This document shows positions 51,900 to 60,687 of a DNA stretch of 64,000 nt, in pieces. Each line of letters begins with the position of its first letter. Positions within the stretch are counted from its first letter, which is position 1. Origin of the DNA: Pseudodesulfovibrio portus (GTDB lineage Bacteria; Desulfobacterota; Desulfovibrionia; Desulfovibrionales; Desulfovibrionaceae); contig NZ_AP026708.1 of the NCBI RefSeq assembly GCF_026000375.1, positions 1,862,501 through 1,926,500 on the forward strand. The letters are read 5' to 3'. Below the pieces are notes generated by a model. The model ran no database searches, was not told where the DNA came from, and saw nothing but the letters and a program-made list of their open reading frames with translations. Position numbers and translations under genes: made by a program.

Positions 51900-53201
51900 T
51901 TATTTCAGATATTCCATCTGTCCGGTCGATTCCATGGCCGAAAACCAGAACTCCGAATTGACGTTGATGGTCCGCCGCTTGGTGGTGACCAGCTCCAACG
52001 GCAGGTGGACCATGCTCGACTTGAGGCGGGTCACGACCATGCCGGTTTTCCCGGCCATGGCCGCATGGACCGCGTTCTGCCCGAGGAAGCCGCAGTAGAC
52101 TCTGTCCCCGGCATTGGCCGGAACCGACCGGATCAGGTAGCTGGGGTCGATGAACTTGATGTTCATCTCAATGTCCTGCTTTCGGCAGTGGTCCTTGAGT
52201 CCGGTAATGATATGGCCGCAGATGTCGCCCAATTTCGGGTTGCCCGAGGGGTCTCTCTCCAGGGGGCCGCCGAGCAGGTCCTGTCCGGCGCCTTCGGCGC
52301 AGACGATGACTGCGTGGCCCCGTTCACGGAGTCGGCGCTCCAGCGCATTCAAAAGACCGCCTTCGCCGTCCAGGGTGAACCGCTGTTCCGGCACGAGCAG
52401 GAAATTGACCTCCTGCATGGCCAGCGAGGCCTGGGTGGCGATGAACCCGGCCTCACGCCCCATGAGCTTGACCAGCCCGACCCCATGGTCCACGCCCGTG
52501 GCCTCCACATGGGCACAGCGGATGGCCTCGGCAGCCTTTTCAACTGCGGTGTCGAAACCAAAGGACCGGGTGATGAAATTGATATCGTTGTCGATGGTTT
52601 TGGGAATGCCGATGATCGACACCTTGCGCTTGCGCCGGGAGACCTCGTCCACGATGGAACGGGCGGCCCGCATGGCGCCGTCCCCGCCGATGACGAACAG
52701 GATATTCACATTGAGCCGTTCAAGGGAGTCGGCGATCACCTCGGGGTCCTGAAGGCCGCGCGAGGAGCTGAGGATCGTTCCGCCGAACTGATGGATATTG
52801 CTCACTGACTCGGGCGTCAACTCCTTGATATCATACCCATAATCGGGAATGAAGCCGCGAAGCCCGTTGGTGATGCCGAGCACGGTCCGGATGCCGTAGT
52901 GGTAGTTGGCCTCATTGACGATGGACCGTATCACGTCGTTGATGCCGGGGCAGAGGCCGCCGCAGGTGACTATGGCGCATTTGGTCTTGGAGGGATCGAA
53001 ATAGAGTTTCTCTCTGGGCCCTCCCTTTTCGAATTTCTTTTTCAGGATGTCGGTATCCAGTTCGTTCAGTTCCCCGCTGGTGAGCATGAGGGTGACCGGG
53101 ACGGACTCGTCCACGTGGCGGAAGTGGGTAAGCGGGGATGGAATCTTCGGGGTTCCCAGGCGGGGAATCCGTGTTTCGAAATCCAATTTGCTTTTTGCCA
53201 T
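51900..53201 (-). CDS. pfkA: ATP-dependent 6-phosphofructokinase, long group (433 residues)
   Basis: Phosphorylates fructose 6-phosphate in glycolysis. It has an N-terminal extension, then VTCGGLCPGINDVIRSIV, LSSSRG, FVIGGDGAMRAA, GIPKTIDNDINFI and GREAGFIA. The GGDG motif (Gly where PPi enzymes have Asp) indicates ATP as donor, and PKTIDND is the substrate motif. The group resembles the long ATP-PFKs of spirochaetes and plants. The heptose-kinase gene ends 36 bases upstream on the same strand, so the two are likely one transcript. Confidence 0.9.
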   Translation of the reverse strand: MAKSKLDFETRIPRLGTPKIPSPLTHFRHVDESVPVTLMLTSGELNELDTDILKKKFEKGGPREKLYFDPSKTKCAIVTCGGLCPGINDVIRSIVNEANYHYGIRTVLGITNGLRGFIPDYGYDIKELTPESVSNIHQFGGTILSSSRGLQDPEVIADSLERLNVNILFVIGGDGAMRAARSIVDEVSRRKRKVSIIGIPKTIDNDINFITRSFGFDTAVEKAAEAIRCAHVEATGVDHGVGLVKLMGREAGFIATQASLAMQEVNFLLVPEQRFTLDGEGGLLNALERRLRERGHAVIVCAEGAGQDLLGGPLERDPSGNPKLGDICGHIITGLKDHCRKQDIEMNIKFIDPSYLIRSVPANAGDRVYCGFLGQNAVHAAMAGKTGMVVTRLKSSMVHLPLELVTTKRRTINVNSEFWFSAMESTGQMEYLK

Positions 53202-53237
53202 GACAGCTACTCCATTGAACTCGGAGCCTTTCGTTGT

Positions 53238-54245
53238 TTACCAGCCCGAAACCACTGGCTCCGGCAGTTCGTCAACTGTTTCCCTGAGGTCTTCCGGGGT
53301 GGCGATAGCCGCGCCTACCTGGGCAACGACCACGCCCGCCGCATAATTGGCCAGGGTGCAGGAAGTCAGCAGGTCGTGACCGGCAGAAAGGGCGAGGGCG
53401 GTGGTGGCGATGACGGTATCGCCCGCGCCGGTCACGTCGAATACCTTGCGCGCAAAGGTCGGGATGTGCCTGACGGTCTGTCTTCCCTCGAAAAGGGCCA
53501 TGCCGTCGGGGCCGAGGGTGATGAGCAGGTTGTTGCAGTTGAGGCGGTCGAAGAGGGCATGACCGGCCCGGATGACGGACTCCTGCCCGGAGACCGGAAA
53601 CCCCGCGCCTTCGCCAGCTTCCTTGGTGTTGGGAGTGAGCAGGTCCACGCCCTGATAGCGGTCGTAATTGGCGGTCTTCGGGTCCACCAGGACCAGCGGG
53701 CGCGAAGAGAGGCCGTCCACCAGGGCCATGAACCGGCGCATGAATTCCTCGGACACGGTTCCTTTGCCGTAATCGGAGATGATGACCACCGGGTAGTCGG
53801 CTATTTCGGCCTCCACGGTCTGCATGAGCATGTCCAGTGTGTCGGTGGAGATGGCGTCCGCCTGTTCGTGATCCACGCGCACGACCTGCTGATTGTGGGC
53901 GATGATACGGGTCTTCTTGGTGGTGGGGCGGTGGGTGTCCACGATGAGCCGGGTGACGAGCTTCGCGTCGGCACACATACGGTCCAGGAGCACGCCGTCG
54001 CGGTCGTCGCCCACAACGCCGACAAGCAGGGAGGCCCCGCCCAGGGAAGCTATATTACGGGCCACGTTGCCGGCCCCGCCCAAAAGGTGGGACTCGGATT
54101 CCACACGGACCACGGGGACCGGAGCCTCGGGCGAGATGCGCTCAACCACGCCCATCAGATAATGGTCAAGCATGAGGTCGCCGATGATCATGACCTTATG
54201 GCCTGCAAGGCCGGTGATAGCCGAATGGATCTTTTCGCGTGACAT
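53238..54245 (-). CDS. rfaE1: D-glycero-beta-D-manno-heptose-7-phosphate kinase (RfaE1/HldE N-domain type)
   Basis: A 335-residue ribokinase-family enzyme for ADP-heptose, needed for LPS core. Motifs: VMIIGDLMLDHYLMG, ERISPEAPVPVVRV, LLGGAGNVARNIASLGG, VVIISDYGKGTVSEEF, VDPKTANY, LTPNTKEA and FDVTGAGDTVIATTALAL with catalytic Asp. It lacks the cytidylyltransferase half of HldE, so RfaE2 must be separate. The ATG at 54245 is favoured over a longer frame to 54302; an AT-rich TATAAC-type box lies just upstream. Confidence 0.92.
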   Translation of the reverse strand: MSREKIHSAITGLAGHKVMIIGDLMLDHYLMGVVERISPEAPVPVVRVESESHLLGGAGNVARNIASLGGASLLVGVVGDDRDGVLLDRMCADAKLVTRLIVDTHRPTTKKTRIIAHNQQVVRVDHEQADAISTDTLDMLMQTVEAEIADYPVVIISDYGKGTVSEEFMRRFMALVDGLSSRPLVLVDPKTANYDRYQGVDLLTPNTKEAGEGAGFPVSGQESVIRAGHALFDRLNCNNLLITLGPDGMALFEGRQTVRHIPTFARKVFDVTGAGDTVIATTALALSAGHDLLTSCTLANYAAGVVVAQVGAAIATPEDLRETVDELPEPVVSGW

Positions 54246-54409
54246 ATCGTAAACAACCAATCTTTTTATACTGTTATAAACTGCAATCAGACCGATGATC
54301 ATTCATTGAAGCGAAACTCGAAATCATTGCCTGCCGCATGGATGATCATGAATTTCATCGGCTCCGGATCGTCTGTCGCCACATATTGATCAGGAGCGTT
54401 TTTACCTGA

Positions 54410-55327
54410 TTAGCCGAACTCGACCCCAAGTTTTTCCGCAAAAGACCGCAAATCGTCTTCTTCGCCGTAACTTACCGTAACCTTGCCCTTTTCCAGAGAG
54501 CCAAATATCTTGACTTTAACTCCCAGCACATCGGACAGCGAAGTTTGGAGGGACGTAAGCCTCGGATCAAGGGGTTTGGGTTCCGACTTGCCGGACCGGG
54601 CCGAGGCAGCGGACCCGATTTCTTCGGCCCCGGGCAGCCGCCCGTTCTGTTTGTAGAAGGTGGCCTGGGCTTCTGCCTGGCGTACGGTCAGCCCGTTGTC
54701 CACGATACGCCGGTGCAACTGGGACTGCGGTTCGGCATCGGGCACCGCCATAATCGCCCGCCCATGGCCCGCAGAGATGGCATTCTTCTGGATATCGGCC
54801 TGGACGGCTTCCGGGAGATTCAAAAGGCGCAGGGAGTTGGCTACGGCGGAACGGCTCTTGCCCACCTGACGGGCCAGTTCCTCCTGGCTGAGTCCGAACT
54901 CCTTCTGGAGCTGCTGGTAGCCGAGCGCCTCTTCAACCGCGTTCAGGTCCTCGCGCTGCAGGTTCTCGATGAGCGCAATGGCCAGGCTTTCCTGGTCGGT
55001 CATTTCGCGGACCAGGGTGGGAATCTCGTTCAACCCCGCGAGCTTGGACGCGCGCAGACGGCGCTCGCCCGCGACCAGTTCATAGCTCCCGCTGCCGAGG
55101 GTACGGATAAGGACAGGCTGCAGCACGCCGCGGGACTTGATGGAAGCGGCCAGGTCATTGAGGGCGTCCTCGGAAAACTCCCGGCGGGGCTGGTGTGGGT
55201 TGGGCACGATGGACTCGATCGCAATCATGCGCACCTCCGCAGAGTCGGAAGTCACTTTCTCGTCCTCACGTACGCCGCCGAGCAGGGCGTCCAAGCCCCG
55301 GCCCAAGCCTCTGTTGGCAGATGTCAT
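54410..55327 (-). CDS. parB: ParB chromosome-partitioning CTPase
   Basis: A 305-residue parS-binding clamp. It opens with GLGRGLDALLGG, has the Box I-III region VPNPHQPRREFSEDALNDLAASI, GVLQPVLIR, the CTPase motif GERRLRASKLAG, and the HTH SQEELARQVGKSRSAVANSLRLLNLP; the C-terminal dimerisation part ends LRSFAEKLGVEFG. Two parS sites lie near parA at 56732-56783. A zinc-ribbon gene on the other strand separates it from parA, an unusual interruption of the parAB pair. Confidence 0.95.
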   Translation of the reverse strand: MTSANRGLGRGLDALLGGVREDEKVTSDSAEVRMIAIESIVPNPHQPRREFSEDALNDLAASIKSRGVLQPVLIRTLGSGSYELVAGERRLRASKLAGLNEIPTLVREMTDQESLAIALIENLQREDLNAVEEALGYQQLQKEFGLSQEELARQVGKSRSAVANSLRLLNLPEAVQADIQKNAISAGHGRAIMAVPDAEPQSQLHRRIVDNGLTVRQAEAQATFYKQNGRLPGAEEIGSAASARSGKSEPKPLDPRLTSLQTSLSDVLGVKVKIFGSLEKGKVTVSYGEEDDLRSFAEKLGVEFG

Positions 55328-55419
55328 ACAAACCTCTCCTCGATTCTATGGTACTGCGCCCTTGCCCAATCAGGCAGGAGCGCCTATAACGCCCCGAAGA
55401 CAAAAACATCGGAGCAATA

Positions 55420-55845
55420 ATGTCAGATCATATCAATGAGCTTTACGACAAGGACGGCAACCTGGTCGGCGCACTACTCACTGCAGAGGCCTGGGCCGTC
55501 GTCCGGGATCAGGTCATGTCCGCCCTCGGTGTTGTCGAAACCCCGGTGGAACAGGAACGGCCAGAGCCCATTTCGGAATGGGAGACGCTCAAGGAATACT
55601 GGGATTTCCAGTATCCCGTGGACGTCGACGTGGCCTGTGAAAACTGCGGCAATTCCACTGAAGACTGGACCGCCGACGATCCCCGGCTTTTCCGGTTGAC
55701 CAGCGCCAACCTCGCCGGACTGGTGGCCTTCACCTGCACCCAATGCAGGGCCAAGATCACCAAGCGCCACTTCAAGGACAAGGTCACCACCGAATGCGCC
55801 CCGTACCGCGACTCAAAGATCACCAGAAAGGAAGGGCGCTACTGA
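55420..55845 (+). CDS. Zinc-ribbon protein between parA and parB
   Basis: A 141-residue protein on the plus strand, opposite to both par genes. The N-half (MSDHINELYDKDGNLVGALLTAEAWAVVRDQV) has no known family; the C-half has two CxxC knuckles, ACENCGNSTED and FTCTQCRAKITKR, that would bind zinc. GGAG lies 5 bases before the ATG. Its role is unknown; its place suggests a partition or chromosome function. Confidence 0.78.
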   Translation: MSDHINELYDKDGNLVGALLTAEAWAVVRDQVMSALGVVETPVEQERPEPISEWETLKEYWDFQYPVDVDVACENCGNSTEDWTADDPRLFRLTSANLAGLVAFTCTQCRAKITKRHFKDKVTTECAPYRDSKITRKEGRY

Positions 55846-55910
55846 TCGCCGAATTCTCATGTCGCCCGCCATGTCCACGGCATTGGCGGGCGACCTTTCA
55901 AAGAACCTGC

Positions 55911-56684
55911 CTAGCCCCTGGCAGTAGTGCTTTTTTCCACTTCCTGGGCCAGGGCGAGGTACGCCTCCGCACCCCGCGATTTAATATCATAGTTGATCAC
56001 CGGTTTACCAAAGCTCGGCGCCTCGCTTAACCGCACATTCCTGGGGATGATCGTCTCGAACAGGTGCTGGGGGAAGGCCTTTCGGACCTCATTCTTGACC
56101 TGCCACGACAACCTGTTCCTGGAATCATACATGGTCAGGACCACGCCGAGGATATCCAGATCGGTGTTGAGACGCTTGCGCACCAACTCGTATGTCATCA
56201 ACAGCTGCGCAATGCCCTCCAATGCGTAATACTCGCACTGCAGCGGGACCAACATTTCGGTCGCCGCGCACAGGGCGTTGACCGTGAGCAGTCCCAAGGA
56301 AGGGGGGCAGTCGATGAGGATGAAGTCATACTCGTCGTTCACGGATTCCAGCAGTTCACGCAGGTAGTACTCCCGCCCGAACTTGTCCACCAGTTCGATC
56401 TCTGCGCCCACCAGATCCTGTGTTCCCGGCAGGATGTCCAGGAACGGAATGCCGGTTTCGTAGATGGCCTTGCGCACATTTTTGGGCTCGAACAGGACCG
56501 TGTAGATGTTCTCCCGCTTGTCTGCCGGATAGAATCCAAGGCCACTGGAAGCGTTCCCCTGGGGATCGCAATCCACCAAAAGCACCTTCTTTTCCATCAC
56601 GGCAAGGGATGCCGCCAGATTCACCGAGGTCGTGGTCTTGCCGACCCCGCCTTTTTGGTTCGCTACAACAATTCTTCTTGCCAC
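55911..56684 (-). CDS. parA: ParA/Soj chromosome-partitioning ATPase
   Basis: A 257-residue Walker-type ATPase that moves ParB-parS complexes. The deviant Walker A is NQKGGVGKTTTSVNLA, the A' region is VLLVDCDPQGNASSGLG, and Walker B is FILIDCPPSLGLLT. Sequence length and the final GAEAYLALAQEVEK match chromosomal ParA. Two parS palindromes lie 48 to 100 bases upstream, so ParB binding could also affect its promoter. Confidence 0.96.
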   Translation of the reverse strand: MARRIVVANQKGGVGKTTTSVNLAASLAVMEKKVLLVDCDPQGNASSGLGFYPADKRENIYTVLFEPKNVRKAIYETGIPFLDILPGTQDLVGAEIELVDKFGREYYLRELLESVNDEYDFILIDCPPSLGLLTVNALCAATEMLVPLQCEYYALEGIAQLLMTYELVRKRLNTDLDILGVVLTMYDSRNRLSWQVKNEVRKAFPQHLFETIIPRNVRLSEAPSFGKPVINYDIKSRGAEAYLALAQEVEKSTTARG

Positions 56685-56731
56685 AAGACCCTCGCTTCAC
56701 GATGCGATTGAGGAATTTCGGTTCAACCAGA

Positions 56732-56747
56732 TGTTTCACGTGAAACT
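56732..56747. promoter_or_regulatory. parS site 1
   Basis: TGTTTCACGTGAAACT matches the bacterial parS consensus TGTTTCACGTGAAACA at 15 of 16 positions, 48 bases upstream of parA. Confidence 0.92.
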
Positions 56748-56767
56748 TTTTGGCGCTCATCTGCGCA

Positions 56768-56783
56768 TGTTTCACGTGAAACA
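56768..56783. promoter_or_regulatory. parS site 2
   Basis: A perfect 16-base parS (TGTTTCACGTGAAACA), 36 bases from the first. ParB should load here and spread; such sites usually lie near the replication origin. Confidence 0.95.
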
Positions 56784-56854
56784 TCTATCTCAGTGATTCC
56801 TTTTCGTAGGCTGAATCGGAAGTGAACGCAAGCGGTGTTGTGTTAAACAGACGA

Positions 56855-56880
56855 AAAAAAGGGCGGCTTGCGCCGCCCTG
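56855..56880 (-). terminator. Terminator of the epimerase gene
   Basis: GGGCGGC (56861-56867) pairs with GCCGCCC (56872-56878); on the minus strand it runs into TTTTTTT, 28 bases past the epimerase stop codon. Confidence 0.88.
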
Positions 56881-56907
56881 ATGTCATAATCTGTTCCGTG
56901 GAGCTAT

Positions 56908-57915
56908 CTATATATTGTAATAGTCGCGGTACCAATCGATGAAGTTCTTGATGCCCGCGTCGATGGTCGTGTCCGGCTTGAACCCGACGTCGCTGACCAG
57001 ATCGTCAACGTTGGCAAACGTTGCGGGCACGTCACCGGGCTGCATGGGCATGTAGTTGTAGATGGCCTTTTTGCCGACCACCTCTTCGATCACCTCGATA
57101 TACCGGGACAGCTCGACCACGTTGTTGTTGCCGATGTTGTACACGCGGTAGGGCACCGAACTGGTGCAGGGATCGGGATTGTCGCCGTCCCAATCCGGAT
57201 TCGGAGCGGCAGTGTTCTTGGTCACCCTCACGACGCCTTCTACGATGTCGTCGATGTAGGTGAAGTCCCGCATCATCTTTCCGTAATTGAAGACGTTGAT
57301 CGGCTTCTCGGCAAGGATGTTCTTGGTGAACAGGAAGAGCGCCATGTCGGGACGGCCCCACGGCCCGTACACAGTGAAGAAACGAAGCCCTGTGGTGGGC
57401 AGGTCGTAAAGGCTGGAATAGGAGTGGGCCATCATCTCGTTGGACTTCTTGGTGGCCGCATAGAGGCTCATGGGATGATCAACGCCCTCGTGGGGATTGA
57501 GGGGCATCTTGGTGTTCTTCCCGTACACGGAACTGCTCGATGCATACACGAGGTGCTCGACCTTGTTGTGGCGGCAGCCTTCGAGAATGTTGAGAAAACC
57601 AACGATGTTGGAGTCGATGTAGGACCGGGGATTCTCGATGGAATAGCGAACACCCGCCTGGGCGGCGAGGTTGATCACATGCGTGAACTTTCCCTGAGCA
57701 AAGAGTTCGCTCATGGGTTGATCGTCCTGAAGGCTGATGTTCACGTGCTTGAAGAGGTCGCTTTCCTTCAGAATGGCCAGACGAGCCTTTTTGAGATTCA
57801 CGTCATAATAGTCGTTCAGGTTGTCCAAGCCAACAACCTCATGACCTTCTGCGGTCAGTCGCCTGGAAAGATGAAATCCGATGAACCCGGCTGCGCCGGT
57901 AACAAGTATCTTCAT
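56908..57915 (-). CDS. NAD-dependent sugar epimerase, UDP-glucuronate 4-epimerase type
   Basis: A 335-residue extended short-chain dehydrogenase. NAD binding: [18 protein letters not shown]; catalysis: SSSSVYG and YAATKKSNE (Tyr/Lys); sugar-binding: [18 protein letters not shown]. The [17 protein letters not shown] and GRPDMALF motifs are typical of UDP-glucuronate 4-epimerases that supply galacturonate for surface polysaccharide. It could also act on a related UDP-sugar. Monocistronic, with GAAGGA upstream and a terminator downstream. Confidence 0.9.
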   Translation of the reverse strand: MKILVTGAAGFIGFHLSRRLTAEGHEVVGLDNLNDYYDVNLKKARLAILKESDLFKHVNISLQDDQPMSELFAQGKFTHVINLAAQAGVRYSIENPRSYIDSNIVGFLNILEGCRHNKVEHLVYASSSSVYGKNTKMPLNPHEGVDHPMSLYAATKKSNEMMAHSYSSLYDLPTTGLRFFTVYGPWGRPDMALFLFTKNILAEKPINVFNYGKMMRDFTYIDDIVEGVVRVTKNTAAPNPDWDGDNPDPCTSSVPYRVYNIGNNNVVELSRYIEVIEEVVGKKAIYNYMPMQPGDVPATFANVDDLVSDVGFKPDTTIDAGIKNFIDWYRDYYNI

Positions 57916-58308
57916 ATGCGGGTCTGTTCCTTCTCCCCGAAACAGCCGGGGCGGTTGATTGCCGAAAATTTTTAAGGGGTGTCCTGCACGCCCATATCGA
58001 TTCGAATCATTGTCGATGCACCACGCTCATACTCCACACCGGTGAGGGAGCGCAACCCGAGTTACGAGATTCACAATCGGTCGGCACACCTGGAGGGAGA
58101 TTTGATGCCCAAAAGGTCGAAACAACTCAAAACATCTGCTTTGGGCCCGTGGAAACCGTTGTGTACCAACGGTTTTCAGGCCAATTGCCCATATTCGCCC
58201 CAAGAGGCATTTTTGGGGGGAAAACGGGGCAGCCTCTGCGCAAAGGGGTATCTGTCGACAACAGGCCGACAACGCAAAATTCTCGTGTTTGATCGATTTT
58301 CGACGAAA
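57916..58308. other. Spacer with perfect hairpin; no firm gene
   Basis: About 390 bases between the epimerase start and the next gene's stop. It has a perfect 9-base hairpin AAACCGTTG/CAACGGTTT (58153-58175). A GGAGGGAG ribosome-binding-like site 6 bases before an ATG at 58105 opens a frame, but the frame runs into antisense of the next gene and looks non-coding. Confidence 0.5.
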
Positions 58309-59010
58309 TCAGAGTCGAATTTTAGTCAAAACGTCCACAGCCAACTGCTGTTCGTGCGGAAGCATGGTCGTGAGCCGTGCCAGCGGAGGGAGTACGTACA
58401 CGATGACATGTTCGAGCATGTGGGTGGACATGGCCGGATCGGCGTCGGGCAGAATGACGCGGAGCGCCTCTTCTCCGAAACACGCGATGGTCGGCGTGCG
58501 CCAAAGATCCCACCCCTTCCAGAACATGCCGGAGTCCGGCTGGAGCGTATTGTCCTGGAGGGCGCTGCACGGCCAGAAGGTGATGGTCCCAGCCGGCCAG
58601 CGCAAATGGGCCTGGAGATTCTTGAGCACGTCGCGTCGGCGTGGGTCGGACTGGCCGCCAAGGTCAAGGCCGAGCTCCATATAGGTCAGCACGACCTTGG
58701 GGCTGGTTTTGGCAGATTTGAGAAATCCGGCCCACGGTCCGTGAAAATCGGGAGGAGGGGCAATGGGCGTCACAGTGGGTCGGGGACGAGCGGCGGCAGG
58801 CTCCTGGCGGGAGACCGGGGGAGTCGGCCGGACCGGCTGTCCGTTTCCGGCAGGCGTGGTGGCGGCAATCGGTGCGGCAACCTGTTCACTCGGCGCGTCA
58901 ACCACCGAAACAGAGCCGGGGCGGTACAGAAACTCCAGGCCGGACTCGACCCATGAGCGGAGACTTTCCCGCGTTTTCAACCGAGCAGAAGGTGATCCCA
59001 TAATCTCCAC
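58309..59010 (-). CDS. Hypothetical protein downstream of coaBC
   Basis: A 233-residue protein of no recognised family. The N-half is a Pro/Ala-rich linker (PIAATTPAGNGQPVRPTPP and PAAARPRPTVTPIAPPP). The C-half is folded: DVLKNLQAHLRWPAGTITFWPCSALQ, FWKGWDLWRTPTIACFGEEALRVILPD and HVIVYVLPPLARLTTMLPHEQQLAV; this order recalls uracil-DNA-glycosylase-like folds only faintly. GTG at 59010 overlaps the coaBC end by 34 bases; ATG at 59001 is an alternative. Same strand and overlap indicate an operon with coaBC. Confidence 0.65.
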   Translation of the reverse strand: MEIMGSPSARLKTRESLRSWVESGLEFLYRPGSVSVVDAPSEQVAAPIAATTPAGNGQPVRPTPPVSRQEPAAARPRPTVTPIAPPPDFHGPWAGFLKSAKTSPKVVLTYMELGLDLGGQSDPRRRDVLKNLQAHLRWPAGTITFWPCSALQDNTLQPDSGMFWKGWDLWRTPTIACFGEEALRVILPDADPAMSTHMLEHVIVYVLPPLARLTTMLPHEQQLAVDVLTKIRL

Positions 59011-60203
59011 GCCACTTCGGTCTTGGCCAGCTGCGGCCAGGTTTCCACCCGACCGGATTTGTCGAGCACCACCATCTGGTTGGTGGGGACCCCGAAACCC
59101 GAACCCGGCTTGCCGATATCGTTGGCCGCGATAAGATCGAGATTCTTGGCTTCGAGCTTGCGGACCGCCTCTTCCTTGAGGTTGTCCGTCTCGGCGGCGA
59201 AGCCGATGAGCTTCTGGCCGTCTTTCTTGTCCTCACCCAGCTTCTTGAGAATGTCGGGATTGGTCTCGAATTCAACGGTGATCCCGGCACCTGCGGAAGT
59301 CTGCTTCTTGAACTTGGTGTCTCCGAAAGGAACCGGACGGTAATCGGCCACGGCAGCGGTCAGACAGCCCATGTCCATTGTTGGCCAGAGGTCGGTGCAG
59401 GCGTCGAACATCTGTCGCGCGGTCTGGACGGAAACCTGGGAAATACCGGCGGGGAAGGTCAGGTTGGTCGGTCCGGACACCACGGTCACCTCAGCACCAC
59501 GCAGGTGGGCGGCCATGGCCATGCACGCCCCCATGGTCCCGGATGAGGGGTTGGACCAGAACCGGACCGCGTCCCACGGCTCCCTGGTGGGGCCGAGCGT
59601 GATGAGCACCTTTTTACCGGCAAGGTCCTGAGGACTGAGGGCCTTGAGGGTGGCGGTCAGTATCTCTTCCATTGGGGCCAGCCGCCCTGACCCGATATCG
59701 CCGCAGGCGACCGACCCGGAGGCGGGAGGGATGCGGATGTAACCGAGGTCTTCGAGCATGGCCCAGTTGCGCTGTGTGGCCGGGGCCTCCCACATGCGCG
59801 GATTCATGGCCGGAGCCACGAGCTTGGGACCGGGAAAGGCCAGGGCCTGGCAGGAAAGCATGTCGTCGGCCAGTCCGAAAGCGAGCTTGGCGATGGTGTT
59901 GGCCGAGGCCGGTACGATGACCATGGCGTCAGCGGTCTGGCCGGGCTCGAGATGCCCGAATGCGGTGTCCGATCCGGGGGGGCCGTCGAACATGGACGTG
60001 TAGACCGGCGACGCGCCAAGGGCCTCGAAGGAGAGGGGAGTGACGAATTCGGCGCACGAACTGGTGAGGGTCGCCGAAACGATGCAGTCGGCCTCCTGCA
60101 ACAAGCGGAGAAGGTCGAGCGCCTTGTAGGCGGCGATGGAGCCGGTCACACCGAGGTGGACCCGCTTGCCCATGAACCCGGCAAAGGCGTAATGGGCCTG
60201 CAT
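58977..60203 (-). CDS. coaBC: CoaBC: phosphopantothenoylcysteine decarboxylase/synthetase
   Basis: A 408-residue bifunctional enzyme of CoA synthesis. CoaC half: VHLGVTGSIAAYKALDLLRLL, DAMVIVPASANTIAKLAFG and APAMNPRMWEAPATQRN. CoaB half: KKVLITLGPTREPWDAVRFWSNPSSGTMG, MGCLTAAVADYRP, KLIGFAAETDN and LDLIAANDIGK. The ATG at 60203 shares one base with the stop of the upstream lipoprotein gene (TGATG), so the genes are coupled. Confidence 0.94.
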   Translation of the reverse strand: MQAHYAFAGFMGKRVHLGVTGSIAAYKALDLLRLLQEADCIVSATLTSSCAEFVTPLSFEALGASPVYTSMFDGPPGSDTAFGHLEPGQTADAMVIVPASANTIAKLAFGLADDMLSCQALAFPGPKLVAPAMNPRMWEAPATQRNWAMLEDLGYIRIPPASGSVACGDIGSGRLAPMEEILTATLKALSPQDLAGKKVLITLGPTREPWDAVRFWSNPSSGTMGACMAMAAHLRGAEVTVVSGPTNLTFPAGISQVSVQTARQMFDACTDLWPTMDMGCLTAAVADYRPVPFGDTKFKKQTSAGAGITVEFETNPDILKKLGEDKKDGQKLIGFAAETDNLKEEAVRKLEAKNLDLIAANDIGKPGSGFGVPTNQMVVLDKSGRVETWPQLAKTEVAWRLWDHLLLG

Positions 60204-60667
60204 CACTGCTTCGGCTTGGTCTCGGTTTCCTTGACTTCCACGGCAAAGATCGTGGTGGTCGCGGTGGCGAAGTTGTCGTCGACCTGAATGACGCAACTCT
60301 TGTTGAACTTCTCGAAGTTCAGAATGTGCGAGTCGCTGGCCTTGTTGTTGGAAATGAGCGTCCAGTTGTCCTTGGCCATGTTGTTGATGAAGAACTGCAC
60401 CAACTCGAGAATCTCCACGCGGCCCTTGAACTTCATGATGGACGCCTTGAACTTGGCGTTGTCCAGGCGATAGGACCCGTCGTTCACGTAGTCGATTTCC
60501 TTGGGCAGCATGATGTCGTCGAAATCAAGATAGTAGTTCGGCTCCTGGTACTGCGCAGATTCCGACTGGCCGGTGTCGGCCGAGGTCGATTTCGAACCGG
60601 TGGTGGTGCAGGCGGCGAGCAGTCCGGCAAACATCAAAACGACGAAAAATTTAATCACTGTGCGCAT
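60203..60667 (-). CDS. Lipoprotein of unknown function
   Basis: A 154-residue protein with a clear lipoprotein signal (RTVIKFFVVLMFAGLLAAC) and then TTTGSKSTSADTGQSESAQYQEPN. The folded part is YYLDFDDIMLPKEIDYVNDGSYRL, RVEILELVQFFINNMAKDNW and LNFEKFNKSCVIQVDDN, resembling the small outer-membrane-anchored DUF4810/DUF799-like proteins only in general shape. GGAGGGG lies before the ATG at 60667. It overlaps coaBC by one base. Confidence 0.78.
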   Translation of the reverse strand: MRTVIKFFVVLMFAGLLAACTTTGSKSTSADTGQSESAQYQEPNYYLDFDDIMLPKEIDYVNDGSYRLDNAKFKASIMKFKGRVEILELVQFFINNMAKDNWTLISNNKASDSHILNFEKFNKSCVIQVDDNFATATTTIFAVEVKETETKPKQ

Positions 60668-60687
60668 GGTCCCCTCCGTTGGGAAAG

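Noticed and set aside
57979..58956. 325-codon plus-strand frame over the spacer and the unknown gene
   Set aside because: Its second half is antisense to the gene after coaBC and the first half lacks domain features; an internal GGAGGG-ATG alone is not enough.
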